Shown in pieces: positions 1-5,372 of a stretch of DNA of 8,376 nucleotides. Source of the stretch: an uncultured Collinsella sp. (GTDB taxonomy: Bacteria; Actinomycetota; Coriobacteriia; Coriobacteriales; Coriobacteriaceae); contig CABVAY010000058.1 of NCBI GenBank assembly GCA_902496455.1, positions 1-8,376 of the forward strand, given 5' to 3'. The stretch's first letter is position 1, and each line of letters opens with the position of its first letter. The notes beneath the pieces are model-generated. The model was not told where the DNA came from. It made no database searches and saw nothing but the letters and a program-made list of their open reading frames with translations. The position numbers were made by a program, and so were the translations under genes.

Positions 1-722
1 GTGCCGTCGGGGGTGGGGTAGTCGTTGCCAAAGACCTGAACGGCCTCGAGCTTGCCCACGGCGACCTGGGCGACATAGGGCACCAGGTTGTTGGGGATGC
101 CCTTGGGATCCTCGCCGATCAGGCCCGACGGATGGGCGCCGATGGGATTGAAATAACGGAGTAGCACGACGTCCCACTCGGGGTCGGCGGTGTGGACGTC
201 CATAAGGATCTGCTCGATCATCCACTTGGTCCAACCATAGGGGTTGGTCGCGGGCTTCTTAGGATCCTCCTCGGTGACGGGCGGGTTGTCCGGGTCGCCG
301 TAGACGGTCGAGGAGCTCGAGAAGATGATGGACTTGCAGCCATGGTTGCGCATGACGTCGATGAGCACCAGGGTGTTCTCGATGTTGTTGTGGTAGTACT
401 CGACGGGCTTGCTCACCGACTCGCCGACGGCCTTAAAGCCGGCAAAGTGGATGACGCGGTCGATCTGATGGGTATCGAAGATCTTGTTCATCGCATCGCG
501 GTCGAGCACGTTGGCCTCGTAGAAGGTGAGGTTCTTGGCGGCCTCGTCGCCCACGATGGTCTTGACGCGGTCGACGGCGACGGCGCTGGAGTTGGAGAGA
601 TCATCGACGATGACGACCTGGTAGCCACCCTCGAGCAGCTGAACGACGGTGTGCGAGCCGATAAAGCCGGCGCCACCGGTAACGAGGACGCAGGTGTCTT
701 TGGGGTCGAGTGCTTTGGACAT
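1..722 (-). CDS. galE: UDP-glucose 4-epimerase, partial (3' end outside window)
   Basis: Interconverts UDP-glucose and UDP-galactose in the cytoplasm (Leloir pathway), supplying galactosyl precursors for surface polysaccharide. I translated the minus strand from the ATG at 722. An extended short-chain dehydrogenase fold is clear: the NAD-binding glycine motif TGGAGFIGSH is at residues 15-24, followed by the DDLSNSS segment at 40-46. HFAGFKAVGES is at 92-102, the SSSSTVYG segment at 135-142, and the catalytic YxxxK as YGWTK with Tyr162 and Lys166. RYFNPIGAHPSG follows. About 240 codons are visible of a usual 330-340, and the C-terminal substrate-binding part runs off the left edge. The ATG is preceded by AGGAGA (732-727) at suitable spacing. 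The gene is divergent from the exported hydrolase at 989. Residues after the catalytic motif follow the galE pattern rather than a dehydratase. Confidence 0.96.
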   Translation of the reverse strand, partial: MSKALDPKDTCVLVTGGAGFIGSHTVVQLLEGGYQVVIVDDLSNSSAVAVDRVKTIVGDEAAKNLTFYEANVLDRDAMNKIFDTHQIDRVIHFAGFKAVGESVSKPVEYYHNNIENTLVLIDVMRNHGCKSIIFSSSSTVYGDPDNPPVTEEDPKKPATNPYGWTKWMIEQILMDVHTADPEWDVVLLRYFNPIGAHPSGLIGEDPKGIPNNLVPYVAQVAVGKLEAVQVFGNDYPTPDG

Positions 723-759
723 GTAGTCTCCTATCGAATCAGGAACACTTCTAGAGGGG

Positions 760-765
760 AGTATA
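760..765 (-). promoter_or_regulatory. Probable -10 box of galE promoter
   Basis: On the minus strand TATACT lies 38 bp before the galE ATG in the context GCGCTATACT. The -35 region is poor (GATTTG or TTTGGG around 782-788). The same CGCTATACT string occurs in front of the LacI-family gene at 3525-3533, which supports it as a genuine -10 region. The predicted leader is about 30 nt and ends in the AGGAGA ribosome site. Confidence 0.45.
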
Positions 766-812
766 GCGCAGGCGGGGACGCCCAAATCGTGCGCTGTAGG
801 AAAAGCAGAGGA

Positions 813-853
813 TTATGTTAACGTACTCATAACAGAGCTTGCGTACGCATAAC
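813..853. repeat. Tandem near-identical 12-mers with overlapping dyads (possible operator)
   Basis: CGTACTCATAAC (822-833) recurs as CGTACGCATAAC (842-853), 11 of 12 identical and exactly 20 bp apart, about two helical turns. The first copy is the right half of an imperfect 20-bp dyad, TTATG-N3-ACGT-N3-CATAA (813-832). The second contains the perfect 10-bp palindrome TGCGTACGCA (840-849). It lies between the divergent galE and hydrolase genes, 50-100 bp upstream of the probable galE -10. Such an arrangement suits a dimeric regulator bound on one DNA face, but no regulator can be named. Confidence 0.35.
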
Positions 854-916
854 CTGATCTTTGGTATTTGCTTACGAGCCGCCGACCTTGCAGTTTCCTG
901 CCGTTCGTGGAAATCG

Positions 917-944
917 TTGGGACGCGCCATATGTACGCTAATAT
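917..944 (+). promoter_or_regulatory. Candidate promoter for the exported hydrolase gene
   Basis: TTGGGA (917-922) and TAATAT (939-944) are separated by 16 bp, each matching 4 of 6 consensus bases. Transcription would begin near 951, giving a leader of about 38 nt. An alternative -10, TATAAA at 962-967, has no fitting -35. The area also carries a direct repeat ATATGTA (929-935 and 941-947) whose reverse complement overlaps the start codon at 984-990. Confidence 0.35.
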
Positions 945-957
945 GTATGAGTTGAGC

Positions 958-993
958 GACATATAAATAAGCATGTAACGGAGTACATATGTC
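958..993 (+). promoter_or_regulatory. Leader hairpin around the ribosome site and start codon
   Basis: GACATAT (958-964) is the exact reverse complement of ATATGTC (987-993), which contains the start codon at 989-991. Inside it, ATGTA (973-977) pairs with TACAT (984-988), leaving the hexaloop ACGGAG (978-983), which holds the Shine-Dalgarno sequence. The two stems compete at 987-988, or stack if the outer one is shortened to 5 bp. Both are AU-rich and weak, so a temperature- or ribosome-sensitive switch is possible. This is inferred from base complementarity only. Confidence 0.35.
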
Positions 994-2194
994 ACCAAAC
1001 AGCGATTCCATCCTTTCCCAGGAGCTCTCGCGCCGCACTGCCCTCAAGGCCCTGTTCGGCGCCGCTTCTGCGGCAGTTCTTTTTGGCCTGCCCGCTCGCG
1101 CCCATGCGGCGGAGGCTTCCAAAGAAACCACCGATAAACTGAATGCCGCCCAGGCCCAGCTCGACGAGGTTCAGGCCCAGCTCGACAGCATCGCAAATGA
1201 GTATGCGGCGCTGGCCAACAAGAATGCCCAGACCCTCAACGACATCGAGAATGTCCAGGGCAAGATTGACGACACGCAGGCCCAGATCGATGAAAAGAAG
1301 GCCGAGCTCAAGAAGAAGCGCAACGACCTTTCCGATCGCGTGGCCGCCAGCTACAAGTCCGGCGGCACGAACATCCTGTCGCTGCTGCTGGCCTCTGGCT
1401 CGTTTGAGGAACTCGTCGCCAACGCGCATTACGTTGAGAAGATCAACAAGAGCGACCGCGACGCCATCGAGGACATTCAGACCATCCAGGAAGAGCTCGA
1501 TGCGCAAAAGACCGAGCTCGAGTCGCAGAAGGCCGACTTAGAGAAGCTCAAGGACCAGCAGACTGCCCAGATGCAGGACATGCAGGCCAAGCAGCAAGAA
1601 GTCCAGACCGTGCTGAACGGTCTTTCCGACGACGTCAAGGAGCTCATGGCTCAGCGCGATTCCGAGATCATCGCTGCCGCCCAGGCTGAGGAGGCCGCTA
1701 GGAAGGCTGCCGCTGCCGCGGCTGCCGCGAACAAGAACAATTCCTACTCGGGTGGTTCGAGCTCGGGTGGTGGATCGTACGCGCCCGGAGCTCCGCAGCA
1801 GAATGCCGGCTCGGGCAAGCAGCAGGCTGTCGTCAACGCGTGCTACTCCACGCCTTCGCCGGGTCAGAACTGGTGCGCGGCGTGGGTCACCAATGTCTTC
1901 CGTAACGCTGGCGTTGGCTACTTTGGAGGCAATGCGTGCGACATGTTTAACGCCTGGTGCTATAGCTCCGACCGCTCGGCGCTGCAGGTGGGCATGATCG
2001 TGGCCGATTCCTCGCACAGCGGCACGGGTGCTCCGGGCCTTATCTACGGTCATGTGGGTATCTACGTTGGCGGCGGCATCGTTATGAGCAACGAGGGCGC
2101 CATTACGTCTAAGTCGCTTGATTCGTTTATTAGCTTCTATGGCACTGGCTCTGGCGTGCGTTGGGGCTGGCTTGGCGGTATTGCGCTGTCGTAG
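989..2194 (+). CDS. Exported PcsB-like coiled-coil peptidoglycan hydrolase (CHAP/NlpC-P60-type)
   Basis: Predicted to cleave peptidoglycan cross-bridges or stem peptides outside the membrane, during cell division or wall turnover. Residues 14-20 (SRRTALK) form a twin-arginine-like signal, followed by a hydrophobic stretch and a likely signal-peptidase site after AHA40. Residues 45-235 are a long heptad-rich coiled coil, interrupted by RVAASYKSGG-NILSLLLASGSFEEL (118-142), the hallmark of the PcsB/CwlO N-terminal domain. That domain keeps such enzymes inactive until an ABC-type FtsEX partner acts on them; no such partner is in this window. An Ala-rich segment and a Gly/Ser linker (about 236-278) lead to the catalytic domain: NWCAAWV gives Cys296, GHVGIYV gives His355, and Asn368/Glu369 may complete the triad. 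The ATG has CGGAG 5 nt upstream. CHAP versus NlpC/P60 cannot be settled by eye; WCAAWV favours CHAP. Confidence 0.87.
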   Translation: MSPNSDSILSQELSRRTALKALFGAASAAVLFGLPARAHAAEASKETTDKLNAAQAQLDEVQAQLDSIANEYAALANKNAQTLNDIENVQGKIDDTQAQIDEKKAELKKKRNDLSDRVAASYKSGGTNILSLLLASGSFEELVANAHYVEKINKSDRDAIEDIQTIQEELDAQKTELESQKADLEKLKDQQTAQMQDMQAKQQEVQTVLNGLSDDVKELMAQRDSEIIAAAQAEEAARKAAAAAAAANKNNSYSGGSSSGGGSYAPGAPQQNAGSGKQQAVVNACYSTPSPGQNWCAAWVTNVFRNAGVGYFGGNACDMFNAWCYSSDRSALQVGMIVADSSHSGTGAPGLIYGHVGIYVGGGIVMSNEGAITSKSLDSFISFYGTGSGVRWGWLGGIALS

Positions 2195-2213
2195 CTGCGG
2201 TTTGAAGTAAGTT

Positions 2214-2344
2214 GGTCCGTGGCTGCCCGAAAGGCATTAGGTTGCCTGCTCGGACAGTCCTGCTCGCACGGAGAGCACATTAAGTGCTCTCCGGCTCGTG
2301 CGGAACTCGCGATCAACCTAATGCCTTTCGGGCAGCCACGGACC
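2214..2344. repeat. 131-bp palindromic element with perfect 31-bp terminal inverted repeats
   Basis: The left arm (2214-2244, starting GGTCCGTGGCTGCCCG) is a perfect reverse complement of the right arm (2314-2344). Within the 69-bp centre, GGAGAGCAC (2270-2278) pairs perfectly with GTGCTCTCC (2284-2292) around an ATTAA loop. CGCAC/GTGCG and imperfect pairing continue outward, so the whole element can fold as one long hairpin. The centre also repeats CCTGCTCG directly (2245-2252 and 2259-2266). No transposase and no target-site duplication is seen. It lacks a T-run, so it is not an intrinsic terminator by itself. Candidates are a MITE or a REP-like high-copy intergenic palindrome, or a structured RNA. 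Confidence 0.85.
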
Positions 2345-2397
2345 TCTCGGGTCCAATACGTTACACACCGGACTGGTTTATCTGAATTAAAGAAAGT

Positions 2398-2424
2398 GAA
2401 GGCCCCTTTCGGGGCCTTCTTTTT
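2398..2424 (+). terminator. Rho-independent terminator between convergent genes
   Basis: GAAGGCCCC (2398-2406), a TTTC loop and GGGGCCTTC (2411-2419) form a perfect 9-bp stem followed by TTTTT (2420-2424). It should stop plus-strand transcription from the hydrolase gene, 200 bp after its stop codon. The minus-strand murB stop codon (2425-2423) lies in the T-tract, so the same hairpin also ends the murB transcript. On that strand the following sequence CACTTTCTTT is a weaker U-tract. Confidence 0.88.
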
Positions 2425-3385
2425 ATAAAAATTCGCCTACTCGGTGGACTTCGGGTTCTAGGTCTACGTTGAATTGGTCTTTGACGGTTGCCTGGATGTG
2501 GCGGATGAGTTCGTCGACATCGGCGGCGGTGGCGTGGTCGGCGTTGACGATGAAGCCGCAGTGCTTCTCGCTCACCTGCGCGCCGCCAACGGCGTGTCCT
2601 CGCAGGCCGGCATCCATGATGAGTTTGCCGGCAAAGTAACCATCGGGGCGCTTGAAAGTGGAGCCGGCGCTCGGCATGTCGAGCGGCTGCTTGTCCTCGC
2701 GGCGCTGGCGGTAGTCGTCCATGTCGGCCTTGATCATCGCGGCGTTGCCCGGGGCGAGATTGAAGGTGGCCGAAAGCACGATAAAGCCGTCATCGGCGAT
2801 GCGGCTCTTTCGATAACCCAGGTTGAGCTCGTCGACATCGAACTCGATGATATTGCCGCTGCCGCGGGTGCCGTCGTCGAGCTGGCGAGCGGGTTTGTAG
2901 ACGCGCACGGACTCCAGCACATCGGCCATGCAGGCACCGTAGGCACCGGCGTTCATGTAGCAGGCGCCGCCGACCGATCCGGGGATGCCCGAGATGGGCT
3001 CCATGCCGGTGAGACCGGCCTCGGCTGCCGCGGCTGCGACATCGGAAAGCAGCGCGCCGGCTGCCGCCGTGACGTGCGTGCCGTCGATCGTAATGTCGGA
3101 GAGGCCTTCGCCCAGCGCCACGACGACGCCGCGGATGCCCTTGTCGCCGACGAGTAGGTCGGAGCCGTTGCCCACGATGGTGAGGGGCAGATCGCAGCGA
3201 TAGCAGGTATCGAGCGTGGCGACGAGGCCCTGCTCGGTATCGGGCGTGACAAAGACGTCGGCCGGGCCGCCGATCTTAAACGTGGTGTGCTCGCGCATGG
3301 GCTCGCTCATCAGTACGTTGTCCTCGCCGGCAACGCCAGCAAGCGCGCACAGCAGGTCCTCGTTAAAAAAGTCGTTCTCGTGCAT
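2423..3385 (-). CDS. murB: UDP-N-acetylenolpyruvoylglucosamine reductase (MurB)
   Basis: FAD- and NADPH-dependent cytoplasmic reduction of enolpyruvyl-UDP-GlcNAc to UDP-MurNAc, the second committed step of peptidoglycan precursor synthesis. With the start at 3385 the protein is 320 aa. Motifs in order: TTFKIGGPADVF (34-45); the FAD-binding VGNGSDLLVG (71-80); GIPGSVGGACYMNAGAYG (133-150); YRKSR (191-195); AGSTFKRP with the proton-donor Ser242; and LEPEVH near the end with the conserved Glu312. The length suggests a type II enzyme. I prefer the ATG at 3385 because AAGGCGG lies 8 nt upstream. An in-frame TTG at 3430 would add 15 poorly conserved-looking residues and has only GGGTGGGG before it. 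TATATT (3434-3429) would be a fitting -10 for the shorter form, though no good -35 accompanies it. Divergent from the LacI-family gene. Confidence 0.96.
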   Translation of the reverse strand: MHENDFFNEDLLCALAGVAGEDNVLMSEPMREHTTFKIGGPADVFVTPDTEQGLVATLDTCYRCDLPLTIVGNGSDLLVGDKGIRGVVVALGEGLSDITIDGTHVTAAAGALLSDVAAAAAEAGLTGMEPISGIPGSVGGACYMNAGAYGACMADVLESVRVYKPARQLDDGTRGSGNIIEFDVDELNLGYRKSRIADDGFIVLSATFNLAPGNAAMIKADMDDYRQRREDKQPLDMPSAGSTFKRPDGYFAGKLIMDAGLRGHAVGGAQVSEKHCGFIVNADHATAADVDELIRHIQATVKDQFNVDLEPEVHRVGEFL

Positions 3386-3466
3386 ACGAATATCCGCCTT
3401 TTGGTGGTCGTTGTCATCAATCGATTGCAATATACCCCACCCGGACGGATTTGGTGCGCTGGCGGC

Positions 3467-3505
3467 GATAAAACAGCCGTCTACCGGATTGGTAAAGTGT
3501 TTATC
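3467..3505. promoter_or_regulatory. Nested dyad in the murB-LacI divergent region (possible operator)
   Basis: Outer arms GATAAAACA (3467-3475) and TGTTTATC (3498-3505) match except for one extra A. Inside them TACCGGATTGGTA (3482-3494) is a dyad with TACC/GGTA arms. The inner box followed by AAAGTG recurs upstream of the 162-aa protein gene (4767-4784). Autoregulation by the adjacent LacI-family protein is possible, but the 13-bp odd-centred dyad does not resemble the usual even-centred LacI operator with a central CG. Confidence 0.35.
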
Positions 3506-3527
3506 ACCGAGGTAGAGGGGTAGTCGC

Positions 3528-3533
3528 TATACT
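3528..3533 (+). promoter_or_regulatory. Probable -10 box for the LacI-family gene
   Basis: TATACT in the context GTCGCTATACT, 35 bp before the ATG, shares CGCTATACT with the galE promoter. No convincing -35 lies 16-18 bp upstream, which hints at activator-assisted or -10-driven transcription. The predicted leader is about 28 nt. Confidence 0.5.
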
Positions 3534-3568
3534 TTCAAGAGATTGCGCGTAAACCCGGAAGGAGCGAG

Positions 3569-4597
3569 ATGGCCAACAAAGTCACCCTCAAGCAGATCGC
3601 CCAGGAGGTGGGGCTTTCCCCCTCGTCGGTCTCGCTTGTGCTCAATAATCGGCCCTGTCGCATCTCGGAAGAAAACCGCAAGCTCATCAAAGAGGTCGCG
3701 GCGCGCAACCACTATGTTCCCAACCAGATCGCGCGCAGCCTGGTCATGCGCGAGTCGCGCACTCTGGGCCTTATCGTCCCTAACATCGAGAGCCGCTTTT
3801 TTGCCTCGCTCGCCGGTAGCCTGGAAAAGCGCTGCCGCGAGGACGGCTATGCGCTCTTCATTACCAGCTCGGGCGGAAGCGCCGATGACGATCTGGAGCT
3901 GCTGCGCCAGCTGGTGACGCGCGGCGTTGATGGCGTCTTCCTGGTCGTAGGCGACGAGTTCTCCGACGACCGCGCCCTGCGCGAAGAAGTCAGCCATCTG
4001 CCTATCCCTGCCGTGATGGTCGACCGTGCCATTGAGGGGCTCGAGTGCGACAAGGTGATGTTCGACCACGAGATGGGTGGCTACATGGCCACTCGCTATC
4101 TGATCGAGCAGGGCCACCGTCGCATTGCCTGCTTGGTTAACGCGCGCCGTTCCAATACGGGGCGTAAGCGACTTGCCGGCTATGAGCGCGCGCTGCGCGA
4201 GGTTGGCCTGCCTATCGACGCACGTTTGGAGTTTGAGAGCGAGTACTACATTCCGAGTGCCTATGAGGCCTCGGAGGCGGTGCTCGCAACTGATGCCACC
4301 GCTGTGTTCGCAAGTTCGGATAACATCGCCCTCGGTCTGCTCAAGCGCTTGCACGAGATGGGGAAGAGCATCCCGGGCGATATCTCGGTGGTGAGCTATG
4401 ACAACTCGGCGGCCGACGTTCTCTTTGAGCCGGCGCTGACCGCGATTGAGCAGGATCCTGGTGTCCTTGCGGAGCATGCTTTTGGCTGCATGTCCAAGCG
4501 TCTTGCCGGTAGGGGCGGCAGGCGTGCCGAAGAGGTCGTCCTGGAGCCGGCGCTTATCGTTAAGGGCAGCGTGCTCGAGCTTACCGAATGTAGCTAA
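3569..4597 (+). CDS. LacI-family transcriptional regulator
   Basis: DNA-binding dimer that responds to a small ligand, usually a sugar or purine; 342 aa is the normal family length. The helix-turn-helix is VTLKQIAQEVGLSPSSVSLVLNN-R (5-28), followed by the hinge-helix segment PNQIARSLVM (51-60) that inserts into the minor groove. A periplasmic-binding-protein-like core covers about 65-335: LGLIVPNIESRFFASL (66-81), RGVDGVFLV (118-126), MVDRAIEG (150-157), FASSDNIALGLL (247-258), ISVVSYDNS (272-280) and LEPALIVKGS (325-334). The residue before VLNN is Leu where LacI itself has Arg. AAGGAG (3559-3564) precedes the ATG with a short 4-nt gap. No sugar-transport or glycosidase gene is adjacent, so the ligand cannot be inferred. 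It may act on distant genes or on its own promoter. Confidence 0.93.
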   Translation: MANKVTLKQIAQEVGLSPSSVSLVLNNRPCRISEENRKLIKEVAARNHYVPNQIARSLVMRESRTLGLIVPNIESRFFASLAGSLEKRCREDGYALFITSSGGSADDDLELLRQLVTRGVDGVFLVVGDEFSDDRALREEVSHLPIPAVMVDRAIEGLECDKVMFDHEMGGYMATRYLIEQGHRRIACLVNARRSNTGRKRLAGYERALREVGLPIDARLEFESEYYIPSAYEASEAVLATDATAVFASSDNIALGLLKRLHEMGKSIPGDISVVSYDNSAADVLFEPALTAIEQDPGVLAEHAFGCMSKRLAGRGGRRAEEVVLEPALIVKGSVLELTECS

Positions 4598-4651
4598 GCG
4601 TACTTGTTTGTTTGCATAGATTGCATGCGGGGTGTCCGCTATTTGCCGGCG

Positions 4652-4724
4652 GGGCCGGGGTGCCTGCCTTGTTTTGAAAAGTGGGCTCCGCGAACTTCTC
4701 AAAACAAGGCAGGCACCCCGGCCC
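4652..4724. repeat. 73-bp long palindrome with perfect 26-bp arms
   Basis: The left arm (4652-4677, GGGCCGGGGTGCCTGCCTTG...) is a perfect reverse complement of the right arm (4699-4724). After one A/C mismatch the stem continues as AAGT (4679-4682) with ACTT (4694-4697), closing on an 11-nt loop. The arms differ from those of the 2214-2344 element, so this is a separate family. No T-run follows, so it is not a classical terminator for the LacI gene that ends 55 bp upstream. No flanking duplication is visible. Together with 4598-4651, which holds only a small GCGG/CCGC hairpin (4627-4639), it fills most of the 248-bp gap. Confidence 0.85.
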
Positions 4725-4766
4725 TCGTCCGTAAACTCTTCCGCTGGGCGAGCCATAGACGCCGCG

Positions 4767-4779
4767 TACCGATACGGTA
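4767..4779. promoter_or_regulatory. Perfect 13-bp dyad TACCGATACGGTA (candidate operator)
   Basis: TACCG-ATA-CGGTA is a perfect inverted repeat ending 23 bp before the extended -10 box at 4803, thus across the -35 region. It continues as AAAGTG. The related TACCGGATTGGTA-AAAGTG is found upstream of the LacI-family gene (3482-3499). The distance from the box to the -10 is 36 bp here and 46 bp there, a difference of about one helical turn. Confidence 0.4.
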
Positions 4780-4799
4780 AAGTGGCGGCTTGAAATTGG

Positions 4800-4808
4800 T
4801 GCTATATT
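4800..4808 (+). promoter_or_regulatory. Extended -10 promoter of the 162-aa protein / GntR operon
   Basis: TGCTATATT is an extended -10 element: TG, one base, then a 5/6 match to TATAAT. It lies 38 bp before the ATG at 4846. A -35 is weak, as expected for extended -10 promoters. Transcription would start near 4815 and probably continue through both GntR genes, since the gaps are 38 bp and then an overlap. Confidence 0.5.
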
Positions 4809-4845
4809 CAGCTTGAGTTGTTTAATGCTAGTACGGGAGGGTGAT

Positions 4846-5334
4846 ATGGGGCTGTTCAAGAAGAAAAACCCGCAGGATGCCTTTGATCCCGATGTGTTTA
4901 CCATCACGGATACGATTTTGGACCCACCGCGGTTTACGTTTTTGCCGGCTATCTACCAGGATGCCACGCGCCGCAAGTGGGCCGTGCATCAGCGCGGCGG
5001 CGAGCCGAAGATTTTTGACTATGCGGACGTGTTGCAGTGCGAAGTAGCCGAGGCGGGCGATCCGGAGGCCGAAGAAGCGGTCTCTAAACAGGAATTTGCC
5101 CGGCGTATCCTGGCAAATCCTGCCAAGGCAGCAAAAATAAATGCTGCCAAGCGTAATATGTGTCTTGGTATGGGCGTTGTTGTGGCGGTTCAGACGGGAA
5201 AAGACGAGGTTTCCAAATTAGAGATTCCCGTTATGACCGACGAGGTCAAACGCGATTCAAGTCTATATAAGTCGTATCGGAATGTCGCCGAGAAGATCAA
5301 GGCCGAATTTGATGCCATGGGAGGGCTGACCTAA
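4846..5334 (+). CDS. Uncharacterised 162-aa cytoplasmic protein
   Basis: I do not recognise a characterised family. The protein begins MGLFKKKNPQDAF, has no signal peptide and no convincing membrane helix; the only hydrophobic run, MCLGMGVVVAVQTG (105-118), is short. A PPRFTFLPAIYQD segment (27-39) precedes FDYADVLQCEVAE (57-69). A charged, Ala-rich helical stretch (72-103), a strand-like LEIPVM (125-130) and a C-terminal helix (139-158) follow. The pattern of a FDYxDVxxxE segment, a Gly-rich hydrophobic turn and a later strand loosely recalls small DUF4428/SHOCT-associated proteins; this is only a resemblance. I chose the ATG at 4846 because GGGAGG lies 5 nt upstream; an in-frame TTG at 4813 has no such site. 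It is the first gene of a likely operon with two GntR regulators. Confidence 0.75.
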   Translation: MGLFKKKNPQDAFDPDVFTITDTILDPPRFTFLPAIYQDATRRKWAVHQRGGEPKIFDYADVLQCEVAEAGDPEAEEAVSKQEFARRILANPAKAAKINAAKRNMCLGMGVVVAVQTGKDEVSKLEIPVMTDEVKRDSSLYKSYRNVAEKIKAEFDAMGGLT

Positions 5335-5372
5335 TTTTGGCGGCATACGTGTCTGAATGAGGAGTCTGTGCA

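Noticed and set aside
192..821. 209-codon open frame on the plus strand
   Set aside because: Lies antisense to galE, whose motifs are unmistakable; the product is low-complexity Val/Asp/Gly-rich, typical of a GC-rich mirror frame.
751..1131. 126-codon open frame on the minus strand between galE and the hydrolase
   Set aside because: Overlaps the hydrolase signal-peptide region and the promoter area, has no ribosome site that I could see and no recognisable domain.
992..2053. Two minus-strand frames (992-1507 and 1538-2053) under the hydrolase
   Set aside because: Leu/Val/Gly- and Arg-rich mirror frames of the coiled coil and catalytic domain; no family features.
2214..2344. Palindrome as an insertion sequence or attachment site
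   Set aside because: No transposase or integrase gene and no target duplication at its edges; kept only as a repeat.
2340..2354. GGACC-TCTCG-GGTCC hairpin as a T-box or riboswitch element
   Set aside because: No T-box sequence, specifier loop or downstream regulated gene on the plus strand; it sits at the end of a gene rather than before one.
2219..2428. 69-codon frame through the long palindrome
   Set aside because: Consists almost wholly of the inverted repeat and the terminator; coding is a by-product of the palindrome.
2474..3157. 227-codon plus-strand frame opposite murB
   Set aside because: Antisense to conserved murB motifs, with no recognisable protein features.
3527..4756. 409-codon minus-strand frame opposite the LacI-family gene
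   Set aside because: Long, but antisense to a full-length LacI protein with correct motifs; it starts beyond the second palindrome and shows no domain.
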